DNA of 21,283 nt from assembly GCA_049287505.1 (NCBI GenBank), contig JBAQFY010000087.1:1-21283 (forward strand). Direction: 5' to 3'. This stretch comes from NIOZ-UU13 sp049287505. Lineage in GTDB: Bacteria > Planctomycetota > Phycisphaerae > Sedimentisphaerales > Anaerobacaceae. Below the pieces are notes generated by a model. The model saw only the letters and a list, made by a program, of their open reading frames with translations. It was not told the origin of the DNA and did not search any database. The first letter of the stretch is position 1. Every line of letters starts with the position of its first letter. The position numbers were made by a program, and so were the translations under genes. Shown piece after piece: positions 6,945-13,892 of this stretch.

Positions 6945-7187
6945 ATGTCTGACGGGAAAATCGACGGAACAGTCAAGTGGTTCAACCCCAGAAAGGGATA
7001 CGGATTTATTGCTACCCCTGATGGCCGCGATATCTTCGTCCACTACTCAAGTATTTCTGGTGATGGATATAAAACTCTTGCTGAAGGAGATTCCGTCACT
7101 TTCGATATCGTCGAGGGCGACAAAGGGCTAAGGGCTGAAAATGTGATTCCAAAATCAGCATCAGCAGCACAAGAAGTCGAGTCGTAA
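6945..7187 (+). CDS. Cold-shock domain protein
   Basis: This 80-aa single-domain protein binds single-stranded RNA and DNA as an RNA chaperone. Both RNA-binding motifs are present: KGYGFI (RNP1) after the GTVKWFNPR strand, and DIFVHY (RNP2). The EGD..TFDIVEGDKGLRAENV segment completes the five-stranded barrel, and a short Ser/Ala/Glu tail follows. The start is the ATG at 6945 with AAAGGAG six bases upstream; an in-frame start 54 bases earlier has no such site. It is one of two nucleic-acid-binding genes in a row with HU, 134 bp apart. Whether its 5' leader is temperature-sensing, as for some homologues, is not evident. Confidence 0.95.
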   Translation: MSDGKIDGTVKWFNPRKGYGFIATPDGRDIFVHYSSISGDGYKTLAEGDSVTFDIVEGDKGLRAENVIPKSASAAQEVES

Positions 7188-7382
7188 AGATGCTTTTATT
7201 ATTTTGGGTTTGAGGGTAGGTTATAAACAGCTCCTGGTTTGTCATTCCCTTATTGCCTGATTTAACTCAAAAAGAAACAACACTGACGAGCCGTTTCGCA
7301 ATACCTGATGAGCAGGCTCAATGACTAAAGGGTCATACGTTCCACAATCGAAATATACAACGCAAAAGATAATATAATAACT

Positions 7383-8018
7383 ATGAGTGCTGCTGAATAT
7401 CAATCCGCTCTGGACTGTAATGTTCTTGTCCTGAACAAGTATTATATGGCTATCCGAATTGTGGGGGCAAAGCGGGCATTCTCGTTACTATTTCGCGACC
7501 TTGCCGAAGTTGTCTCGCTCGAGGAAGGAAGATATTCCAACTATGACTTCCAGAGCTGGTGCGAGGTAAGCCAATTTAGACGTAGTTTCGAGCCGGATGG
7601 ACACGATTGGGTATCCACCGTAAATTTCTATATCGCCGTGCCGAGAATTATTCGGCTGTTATTTTTCGACCGTCTGCCGAGAAACGAAGTCAAGTTTAAC
7701 CGCCGAAACATCTTCGCCCGCGACAAAAACAATTGTCAGTACTGCGGAAAACGCTTTCCGACCTGCGAATTATCGCTCGACCACATCATTCCCCGGAGTA
7801 TGGGCGGAAAATCAATCTGGGAAAATATTGTTTGCGCCTGCGCAGCATGCAACGTCAAAAAAGGCGGCCGAACCCCAAAGCACGCCGGGATGAAGCTTAT
7901 TCGAAAACCTATCAGGCCAAGGCACAACCCTCTCGTCCACGTCCACCTCGGCCACAACCGCTACCGAAGCTGGAAGCAATTCCTCGACCACGCATACTGG
8001 TCTGTAGAATTAAAGTGA
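7383..8018 (+). CDS. HNH endonuclease-type protein
   Basis: This 211-aa protein has a C-terminal HNH fold: CQYCGK (Cys118/Cys121), the LDHIIPRSMGG motif with Asp133 and His134, WENIV with Asn148, then CAAC (Cys153/Cys156), giving the four structural zinc-binding cysteines. The first 100 residues (ALDCNVLVLNKYYMAIRIV and onward) are typical of a widespread family of chromosomal HNH proteins of unknown role, also common in cyanobacteria and planctomycetes. It is probably a DNA nickase or nuclease, but no partner such as a methylase or phage gene is adjacent. The ATG has no good ribosome binding site, and the leader is A-rich. Confidence 0.88.
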   Translation: MSAAEYQSALDCNVLVLNKYYMAIRIVGAKRAFSLLFRDLAEVVSLEEGRYSNYDFQSWCEVSQFRRSFEPDGHDWVSTVNFYIAVPRIIRLLFFDRLPRNEVKFNRRNIFARDKNNCQYCGKRFPTCELSLDHIIPRSMGGKSIWENIVCACAACNVKKGGRTPKHAGMKLIRKPIRPRHNPLVHVHLGHNRYRSWKQFLDHAYWSVELK

Positions 8019-8057
8019 CTTATTTAAATGTAGCCGCACCAATTCTCCTATTTAAAT

Positions 8058-8115
8058 GTAGGGCGGGGCTTTCGTCCTTCGCAGTAGCTCTGCTACGGAG
8101 AATGGATGCCCCACC
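8058..8115. repeat. Dispersed GGTGGGGC/GCCCCACC hairpin repeat, copy 2
   Basis: This copy is near-identical to 352-415 over the left 30 and right 24 bases, with a shorter and different loop (GTAGC and GCTAC pair here). A conserved stem with a changing loop suggests selection on, or spread by, the folded form. Confidence 0.65.
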
Positions 8116-8153
8116 AATTCTCTGGCGGTTCTCCTGCACTTCATAATTCTGAG

Positions 8154-8192
8154 TTCCTTGCTTGTCCCGATGGTGTTATTCGGGGTTCGATA
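8154..8192. repeat. TTCCTTGCTTG hairpin repeat, copy 1
   Basis: TTCCTTGCTTGTCCCGATGG leads through TTATT to CGGGGTTCGATA, with a CCCGA/TCGGG stem. A relative of the same length with the same ends lies at 17326-17364. Confidence 0.5.
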
Positions 8193-8193
8193 C

Positions 8194-8240
8194 CTGTCCT
8201 GAGCACAGCCTGCCCTGAGCATGGCTGAAGGGGTCGAAGG
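8194..8240. repeat. CCTGAGC-AGCC-GAAGGG dispersed repeat
   Basis: Two joined copies of the motif CCTGAGCxxxGCxGAAGGG lie here. Others lie at about 255-273 (inside the inserted element), 11697-11748 (two copies), 13148-13182 and 17287-17308. Confidence 0.55.
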
Positions 8241-8317
8241 ATTCGATGTTCCCCCCTTCATCGCGTGGAGGCCGCGTCGCGGCAATCTCAAAAATAATCA
8301 ATTAACATTTCAAAAAA

Positions 8318-8348
8318 GGGCTTATACCGAATCAAGCGGTATAAGCCC
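8318..8348 (-). terminator. Intrinsic terminator of the LamG protein gene
   Basis: GGGCTTATACCG (8318-8329) and CGGTATAAGCCC (8337-8348) form a perfect 12-bp stem with a 7-nt loop. On the minus strand six Ts follow (A-run at 8312-8317 of the plus strand). It ends transcripts about 210 bp past the stop codon of the 8559-11189 gene. Confidence 0.85.
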
Positions 8349-8558
8349 CGTATTGATACAAAATCATTGGCTAACGACTTGGCCTTGCTTATGCCGATTA
8401 CAGCCTGCTCCGGCCACAGTCATTTCTAAAGCCACGTACCTGTGCCTGCACTATCCGCGCTCTTGCTTTCGCACCTGTGCCTGCGTTACCGACAGGTGCA
8501 GGCAAGAAAGCACGGGGGTGCAGGCATCCGCCATGTCAGAACCAAACGCAGACGGAAA

Positions 8559-11189
8559 TCACATACCCTGCATAATTTTCTTAACCTCGTCCTGCGACAG
8601 CGCCCGCTTAAACATGCGGAACTCGTCCATAAGCCCCGTGAAAGGTCTTGCATTGTCAATATTGTACCCAACGCGAGCACCAAGGCCCCAGTCTCCGGCT
8701 ATATCCGCAGGGCTTGCAACATCAACCTCCGAAACTAATTCCCCGTTGATGCACAGAGCCGCCTTGCCGGTCGCTTTGTCGTATGTACCTGCAAAATGCA
8801 GCCATTCGTCCCACGTTACAGCACCTGCACGTATGTCGAACATCGTTGTCCCGCCGTAAGAGCGGAGCAGCCATCTAAATTCGCCGTTACTGCGGGCCTC
8901 AGGGTGAACAACCCAGGTCTCATCAGATGCCCTGGCGTTGAATATGGCGTGATGGTCGCCCGTATTGGTACATTTTATCCAGGCGGCCAGCGTCATACCG
9001 GATGTTGGAATATCTTCGGCAGCGAAGTTTGGGCCGTCCAGGTCGAGGTAACTGCCGGTTGCAAATTTGGCAGCTCCATTGTACTTGCCGTTGGCATCTG
9101 CTGTAACCTCGCCGACTACAAGACCGTCATGTCCTTTGCCGGATTGGTCCGCGACAATGTCGCTAACTTCGTCAAAGGAATAGTATATAACCAGAGACGG
9201 ATCCGTTTCGACTGTCGATCGAAAACCGGCAAGGTATAGAATCTCACCCCCAGACAAAGCCCGGTCGTATATCGCAACCTCGTCGATTGCACCGATCCAG
9301 TCGCTTCTCCATCCATCCGAGCCGATAAGCAAGCTGGAAGGCCCGCCGACAATGCCGGTCATGGGGGCTGAATCGGTTTCCACGCCATCGAGATAGCACT
9401 TCACCGTCGCGCCATCATGCGAGGCGGCGATATGATACCACTCACCTATCGCCAGTTCCTGCTCGACGTAAACCCATACTCTGTCATCCGTTCCATTAAA
9501 CTGAAATCCCATGATAGTCGGCTTATCCGTGTTCCAGCCGTATCTGAGCTGCCAGCTCCATCCTCTAACTGAATCCGCCTTAGATAAGGGCGCCGTCTCT
9601 ACACTACCATCTGTGCCGGGTTTTATCCAAATCCCCATCGAGATGGGACCGGTGATGTCCAGGCGCGGATCGAAACCACAATCCACGTAGGACTCGCCGT
9701 CGAATTCCATCGCGGTGCCGTAGCCGGCCGGCCCTTCGACATAGATCGGGGCTCCAACGATAGTACCATGGAGCCCGTTGCCGGAACTATCATCCGTGTT
9801 GTTCTCCAGTGCGTAATACGCAACCAGACCATCTGTGCCGGGGTCAACCGGCTCCGGAACAATTGCCAACACGGCCGTACCCCACTGAGAGGCATCATTC
9901 CAGCCTTCTATGGTGGAAAATGAGAGAAGCTTATTTTCACGCGAATCACCGCCGCCGTCGTCGTCATTGTAGTAACAGTCAATACCGATCAAGTCACCAG
10001 CCTGGGGCGCTGCGCCCTGTATCGACAGCCAGGGCATCTTTATCTCGATACGCCAGCCGGTGTCGGTGGTTACTTGAGCGTGTTCCATACCTTCGGTAGC
10101 TCCTTGAATGTTGGTTCCCTGTATGTCGTCCGTTGTCCACCCAAACGTATACTGGTGGTCGTCTCCGGACAGCGGGGTGTTTACCTTGGTGTTACCACCG
10201 TCGAAATAGAACTCCACACTGTCGTCCTGCCAGGACGAGGCCGAATCATTTTGCAGACTGTCGTCGGTCATGTCCACGATAACATAGAGATTCTCCGCAT
10301 CATACAACACCTTCCAGATGCCGGAGGCGTTGGCCGGATCATCCAGAGGGACGAAAGACTGCGTTGATGCGGCCGCCCAGATTCCATCGTATTCCCCATC
10401 AAGCACTGGGGGCTGTATGGCATAGCCGATTTCCATATCGACCCGTTCGACACCTTTCACGACAGCCAGAATTTCAAGTCCTGTTAGTGCCCTATTGTAG
10501 ATCCGCACTTCACTCATCAATCCGCTCCAATTCTCGCCCTCAGCACCCTCGTTGTCACCGCCAAAGAAAAGTGGTTGAGGAAAGTCCAGGGGTTGTGTGA
10601 ACGTCCCTGAGCTGGCTTCAATGCCATTACGGTAATAGGTCAACTGATCTCCGGTTTTCACTACCGCATGGTGGAGCCAGACGTCGGCGGGAATATCGTC
10701 ATAATCCATGTTGTCGTTGCCGTTGCCATTCATGTGCCACTCGAATTTAGTCGGTGTGAACTTAATGAACTGACGCGGCACAAAATCGACTGCATTCTCG
10801 TCCTTCCGATTACCGAGAATAATATCATTGTCCGCCGTGTTTTCAGCATTATGTTTCGCCCAAAAGGACCATGTAAAGTCGTTGGTCAGTGTCATTTGAG
10901 GAATGTCACCGGCGCGAACAAAAGCACCTCCGGCTGTGCCGTTAAAACTAATGACGGTGCCACGTTCCGGGTCGTCCACCCAAACTGAGCCGTCCGGCCC
11001 CAGACCTCCATTAAGGTTGCTGATAGTGCCGTCATTGCCGGAGCCGGACAAATCAACAGCAGTATCCCCGGAGCCTTCATTCAAGGGCCACCACCCAATA
11101 AGATTAGGGTCAGCAGCTTTTGCTCCGCTGGCTAAAACCAGGCCGAGCAACAAAATAAAAGGAACCAAGTAAATCAATTTTTTACACAT
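8559..11189 (-). CDS. Exported three-LamG-domain protein with a CBM9-like domain
   Basis: This is an 876-aa secreted protein. The start is supported by AAGGAGG six bases before the ATG. The signal peptide covers about residues 1-25 (MCKKLIYLVPFILLL, ending near GAKA). Three concanavalin/LamG domains can be seen at about 28-245, 455-655 and 668-876. Each begins with a G-WWPLNEGSGDTAVDLSG-like strand and ends with a xIYxRALSxxEI-type closing motif. Between the first two, about 250-445, sits a CBM9/DOMON-like domain (DGEYDGIWA, then NLYVIVDMTDDS and WRIEIKMPW). It probably binds carbohydrate outside the cell. No catalytic motif, dockerin or sorting signal was seen. The gene stands alone with its own leader and terminator. 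Confidence 0.88.
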   Translation of the reverse strand: MCKKLIYLVPFILLLGLVLASGAKAADPNLIGWWPLNEGSGDTAVDLSGSGNDGTISNLNGGLGPDGSVWVDDPERGTVISFNGTAGGAFVRAGDIPQMTLTNDFTWSFWAKHNAENTADNDIILGNRKDENAVDFVPRQFIKFTPTKFEWHMNGNGNDNMDYDDIPADVWLHHAVVKTGDQLTYYRNGIEASSGTFTQPLDFPQPLFFGGDNEGAEGENWSGLMSEVRIYNRALTGLEILAVVKGVERVDMEIGYAIQPPVLDGEYDGIWAAASTQSFVPLDDPANASGIWKVLYDAENLYVIVDMTDDSLQNDSASSWQDDSVEFYFDGGNTKVNTPLSGDDHQYTFGWTTDDIQGTNIQGATEGMEHAQVTTDTGWRIEIKMPWLSIQGAAPQAGDLIGIDCYYNDDDGGGDSRENKLLSFSTIEGWNDASQWGTAVLAIVPEPVDPGTDGLVAYYALENNTDDSSGNGLHGTIVGAPIYVEGPAGYGTAMEFDGESYVDCGFDPRLDITGPISMGIWIKPGTDGSVETAPLSKADSVRGWSWQLRYGWNTDKPTIMGFQFNGTDDRVWVYVEQELAIGEWYHIAASHDGATVKCYLDGVETDSAPMTGIVGGPSSLLIGSDGWRSDWIGAIDEVAIYDRALSGGEILYLAGFRSTVETDPSLVIYYSFDEVSDIVADQSGKGHDGLVVGEVTADANGKYNGAAKFATGSYLDLDGPNFAAEDIPTSGMTLAAWIKCTNTGDHHAIFNARASDETWVVHPEARSNGEFRWLLRSYGGTTMFDIRAGAVTWDEWLHFAGTYDKATGKAALCINGELVSEVDVASPADIAGDWGLGARVGYNIDNARPFTGLMDEFRMFKRALSQDEVKKIMQGM

Positions 11190-11218
11190 AATAATCCTCC
11201 TTCAAGAAAGTTAAAAAA

Positions 11219-11272
11219 TTATGAATTGTGCTTTGGCCACACACCAAAACGCTCATTGTTCTCAACAGGCAT
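11219..11272 (-). CDS. Possible 17-aa leader peptide upstream of the LamG gene
   Basis: ATG at 11272 opens the frame MPVENNERFGVWPKHNS, ended by TAA 29 bases before the LamG start codon. AAGGA lies five bases upstream of the ATG. Spacing and position suit a leader peptide, but a frame this short can occur by chance and I see no regulatory codon run. Confidence 0.2.
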   Translation of the reverse strand: MPVENNERFGVWPKHNS

Positions 11273-11527
11273 TAAAATCCTTATACATGCAAAACGAAAA
11301 TTTCTTACGGCTTGCCGTTACCTCCTTTCTTCAAAAACCAGATATGAGCCGCTGATTGGAATGAAAAATCTTAACTGCAAAGTAAAAAAAGTTCTTACTT
11401 AAAATTCTTTGCCTCGCATAATACGCAGCAGTTCCTCCTCTCTTCGGAAAACTACAAAAATTGCACCTGCTGGATGCCTAAATGCTACAGATACCCGACT
11501 GCGCAGGCACACGCTTTACTAACGTTA

Positions 11528-11557
11528 TCTATACTAAATTATCTGCCTTCCCGTCAA
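11528..11557 (-). promoter_or_regulatory. Candidate promoter of the LamG gene
   Basis: On the minus strand TTGACG (11557-11552) is followed after 18 bp by TATAGA (11533-11528). Transcripts would carry a leader of about 330 nt. Confidence 0.4.
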
Positions 11558-11696
11558 GGAAAATCTCTCAAATTATGCAATTTCTTTTCAATACCATCAA
11601 ATAAAATCGGCAATCGTAAACTGGAGCAAAGCGGAAAGTCAAAGCCTGCCCTGCCTGTCCCCTAACAAATAGGCTCCTGCCGTCTTTTGGTATAGG

Positions 11697-11748
11697 AAGC
11701 GCAGCCGAAGGGCCTGCCCTGAGCACAGCCGAAGGGTCGAAGGCCTGG
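11697..11748. repeat. CCTGAGC-AGCC-GAAGGG dispersed repeats, two copies
   Basis: GCGCAGCCGAAGGGCC and CCTGAGCACAGCCGAAGGG lie side by side, members of the same family as 8194-8240 and 13148-13182. Confidence 0.55.
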
Positions 11749-11773
11749 CGATGGAAATATGTATTTTCTATAC

Positions 11774-11802
11774 TTGATTCACACAAGACAAAATGTTAAC
11801 AT
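11774..11802 (+). promoter_or_regulatory. Candidate promoter of the NHL protein gene
   Basis: TTGATT (11774-11779) and TAACAT (11797-11802) are separated by 17 bp, about 100 bp before the start codon. Both boxes match the consensus at four of six positions. Confidence 0.35.
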
Positions 11803-11900
11803 CTCTTTCGACAGTCCGGGCACTAAGCCGGCTTTTGCTGCGGTTCTTTGCAGCTTCGTGGCAGTTGGGCAGGCCCGAAAAATAGAAAGGAGTGTGTTCT

Positions 11901-12893
11901 ATGCGTTCAGCTTCTTACAGTCTTGTCGCGTTGGCGTTGTTCCTGATTCTGTCCGGCCACGTCTTGGCTCAGCCGCCCGCAGCTCAACAGAGCGGTACCA
12001 CCTCACAATACGTAGTCGATGTTACATGGCCCCAAAAGCCGGACCACTTCAAATGGGGCCAGATGCCCGGCATCACTGTGGACAATCAGGACCAGGTTTA
12101 CATCTTCACACGCAGCCAGCCGGCTGTGCAGGTTTACAAGGCCGATGGAACATTCCTCCGCGCCTGGAACGTAGAGGATTTCGCTGGCGCACACTACATA
12201 AGAATCGGCCCCGCGGGAAACGTTTGGACCGCAAATATCGCCAGTCACGTCGTGCGCAAATATAGCCCCGAGGGCAAACTGCTTTTGACGCTCGGCCAGC
12301 CGGGCCGCGCCGGCTCCGACAGCGGCCACTTCGACAGGCCCACCGACATAGCTGTTCTCCCAACCGGCGATATCTTTGTCTCTGACGGCTATGGCAACAG
12401 ACGAGTTGTTCACTTCGATGCAGCGGGTAAGTACATAGACCAGTGGGGCCAGGAGGGCACCGAGCCGGGCCGCTTTGCACTGCCGCACTCCATCGTGGCC
12501 GATTCCGAAGGAAGGCTATACGTCGCCGACAGGGAAAACTCTCGTATCCAGGTCTTCGACACAAAGGGCAAGCTGCTCGCCGTCTGGGCGGACCTAATAA
12601 CACCTTGGGGCCTTTGGTTGACAAAAGGCAATGAGCTTTGGGTCTGTGGCTCTTCTCCCGTCAGAGATGATACAGGCAAATGGCTCGTCTATCCCCCACT
12701 GGACCAAATACTAATGAAGTTGAGCTTAAAGGGCGAGGTTCTCTTAAGGGTTCCGCTGCAAAAAACTGCGGTTCCCCCCGGCAAGCCGGGCGAGCTCAAC
12801 TGGGTCCACGGCATCGCAATGGATTTACAGGGCAATCTCTACCTTAGTGACATCCAGGGCAGCCGCGCCCAGAAGTTTTCACCAAAAAAATAA
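11901..12893 (+). CDS. Exported NHL-repeat beta-propeller protein
   Basis: This 330-aa protein begins at ATG 11901, with AAAGGAG eight bases upstream; a GTG three codons earlier overlaps that site and is less likely. A signal peptide covers residues 1-24 (ending HVLAQ). The rest is a run of NHL-type blades with the pattern G(I/D)AVxxxGxxYVxDxxNxRVxxF(D)xxGK. Clear examples are FDRPTDIAVLPTGDIFVSDG, LPHSIVADSEGRLYVADREN and VHGIAMDLQGNLYLSDIQGS, suggesting a six-bladed propeller. Similar planctomycete proteins are annotated as peptidylglycine monooxygenase-like, but no monooxygenase domain is present here. It is probably periplasmic or extracellular; the ligand is unknown. Confidence 0.9.
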   Translation: MRSASYSLVALALFLILSGHVLAQPPAAQQSGTTSQYVVDVTWPQKPDHFKWGQMPGITVDNQDQVYIFTRSQPAVQVYKADGTFLRAWNVEDFAGAHYIRIGPAGNVWTANIASHVVRKYSPEGKLLLTLGQPGRAGSDSGHFDRPTDIAVLPTGDIFVSDGYGNRRVVHFDAAGKYIDQWGQEGTEPGRFALPHSIVADSEGRLYVADRENSRIQVFDTKGKLLAVWADLITPWGLWLTKGNELWVCGSSPVRDDTGKWLVYPPLDQILMKLSLKGEVLLRVPLQKTAVPPGKPGELNWVHGIAMDLQGNLYLSDIQGSRAQKFSPKK

Positions 12894-12948
12894 TGTCCCA
12901 TTACTTCGCCAGATGTCTGGCTTACTATACTACAGTTTAATAATCGTC

Positions 12949-12991
12949 ATTCCCCCGAAACTTGTCCTCGACTCTGTTCGGGGAGCGGGAA
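12949..12991. repeat. REP-like hairpin with ATTCCC/GGGAAT ends
   Basis: ATTCCCCCGAA at the left pairs imperfectly with TTCGGGGAGCGGGAAT at the right. It resembles the REP-like hairpin at the left end of the window, with a longer loop. Confidence 0.5.
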
Positions 12992-13026
12992 TCCATTTAT
13001 TGTGGTGTTCATACCGTTATATTTAT

Positions 13027-13050
13027 CCCTGGGTTTTACCCGGGGTTTTT
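13027..13050 (+). terminator. Intrinsic terminator after the NHL gene
   Basis: CCCTGGGT (13027-13034) pairs with ACCCGGGG (13038-13045, one T-G pair) around a TTT loop and is followed by five Ts. It is the terminator nearest the NHL stop codon, 134 bp away. Confidence 0.6.
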
Positions 13051-13147
13051 ATATTTATCCCCCAATTTATTAAAGGATTATTTTCTTTACTTGTTCGGCG
13101 TTCTGTATTCCTTGTTCGGTATTCGATATTCCTTCTACCTTACCCTC

Positions 13148-13182
13148 CTGTCCTGAGCGCAGCCGAAGGGGAAGTCGAAGGG
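13148..13182. repeat. CCTGAGC-AGCC-GAAGGG dispersed repeat
   Basis: CCTGTCCTGAGCGCAGCCGA runs into AGGGGAAGTCGAAGGG, a member of the family at 8194-8240 and 11697-11748. Confidence 0.55.
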
Positions 13183-13282
13183 TTTTACCCAAGGTTCTTT
13201 TTTTCTAATTCATTAACACCTTCCTCCGCCCGTTTGTGCAAACTTACCCAAGGCCAACGTCCCCCACATCGGCTGTATTTTT

Positions 13283-13306
13283 CCCCGCCCCGCACGGCGG
13301 GGTTTT
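13283..13306 (+). terminator. GC-rich terminator hairpin 1 of a tandem pair
   Basis: CCCCGCC (13283-13289) and GGCGGGG (13296-13302) form a perfect 7-bp stem with a 6-nt loop, then TTTT. Confidence 0.6.
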
Positions 13307-13321
13307 ATACTTTTGATTTAG

Positions 13322-13353
13322 CCCCGACCCCGCGCGGTCGGGGTTTTTTTTTT
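13322..13353 (+). terminator. GC-rich terminator hairpin 2 of a tandem pair
   Basis: CCCCGACC (13322-13329) and GGTCGGGG (13336-13343) form a perfect 8-bp stem with a 6-nt loop, then ten Ts. It has the same design as the hairpin 19 bp upstream. Confidence 0.8.
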
Positions 13354-13478
13354 ATTTACCCAAAGTGTGCTTCCGCAGATTCACAAACCGAGGGTCTCCG
13401 TCGCCGCCACGGCGACGTAATACGCAATACGAAACGGTCATTGCAAGGCCTGCAAATCAGGATGTGACAATCTTCGCT

Positions 13479-13885
13479 CTATACTTGGTGAAGAATGAAA
13501 TCAACATCAAGAACCGTAATTTCTCCATCAGAATCTAAGTCCCCGCTACTTATTGTTTCGGCACACTCATGGCAATTAATAATCGTCTTAAGGTACTTCT
13601 TTTCCAATAAAGGCGGTATCAAATCATAGAACTTCTTCTCACCCGGATATTTTTCTCTATAGAACTCATACAGCCCTTTCGTACCTTTTGAAGAATTGCA
13701 AATCCCGCATGCCCATATTTGGTTATGTATCCCCTGGATAACATCGCATGTCCTGCACTCCAGTCGAATCCCCAAAGACTTTGGGACGATATGTTCCCTG
13801 TGCAGGTTATCTTCATTTCCACAGGCCAGCGTTGTTCTTTTCTGTTATGCGATATAAGATATGCGACATACAAACTACGATGCAT
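13479..13885 (-). pseudogene. HNH endonuclease gene of the R-M operon, broken by a one-base frameshift
   Basis: ATG at 13885 lies seven bases after the methylase stop codon and reads MHRSLYVAYLISHNRK. It then runs out of phase in an A-run (TTTT on the plus strand, 13838-13841). Adding one A there continues as RTTLACGNEDNLHREH and then IVPKSLG, an HNH motif, followed by WACGICNSSKG with the CxxC-like pair. The total would be 135 aa. Without the extra base, the HNH frame has an in-frame stop just upstream and no ATG. The C-terminus reads GDLDSDGEITVLD, a canonical EF-hand/dockerin calcium loop. It could be a nicking or mismatch-repair partner, or the operon's second nuclease. The gene may be inactive, read by slippage at AAAAG, or carry a sequencing error. 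Confidence 0.6.
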
Positions 13886-13892
13886 GAAAACG

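Larger units (their letters stand above)
8019..8558. other. Repeat-filled intergenic region
   Basis: No gene is supported. The region holds direct repeats ATTTAAATGTAG at about 8028 and 8050, copy 2 of the GGGGC/GCCCC hairpin, copy 1 of the TTCCTTGCTTG hairpin repeat (8154-8192), CCTGAGC...GAAGGGG repeats (8194-8240), the minus-strand terminator of the LamG gene, and a GCACCTGT/ACAGGTGC hairpin near 8470-8505 with two direct copies of ACCTGTGCCTGC. Confidence 0.6.
11190..11900. other. 710-bp divergent intergenic region
   Basis: The minus side holds a long leader of the LamG gene. It includes a small frame at 11219-11272 and two isolated GGAGG sites without start codons (near 11327 and 11434). 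A minus-strand promoter lies at 11528-11557. The plus side holds a CCTGAGC repeat block (11697-11748) and a promoter for the NHL gene. Confidence 0.5.
12894..13478. other. Terminator- and repeat-rich region between NHL gene and R-M operon
   Basis: No gene is supported. It holds a REP-like hairpin (12949-12991), three plus-strand terminators (13027-13050, 13283-13306, 13322-13353), a simple repeat of TTCGGTATTC type (13092-13138), a CCTGAGC repeat (13148-13182) and several short TTACCCAAGG copies (13185, 13246 and a variant at 13357). Confidence 0.6.

Noticed and set aside
12003..12624. Long minus-strand frames across the NHL gene
   Set aside because: They are shadows of the NHL-repeat gene with unlikely Arg/Cys-rich composition.
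12847..13467. A 206-codon plus-strand frame after the NHL gene
   Set aside because: It runs through terminators and dispersed repeats and has no ribosome binding site.
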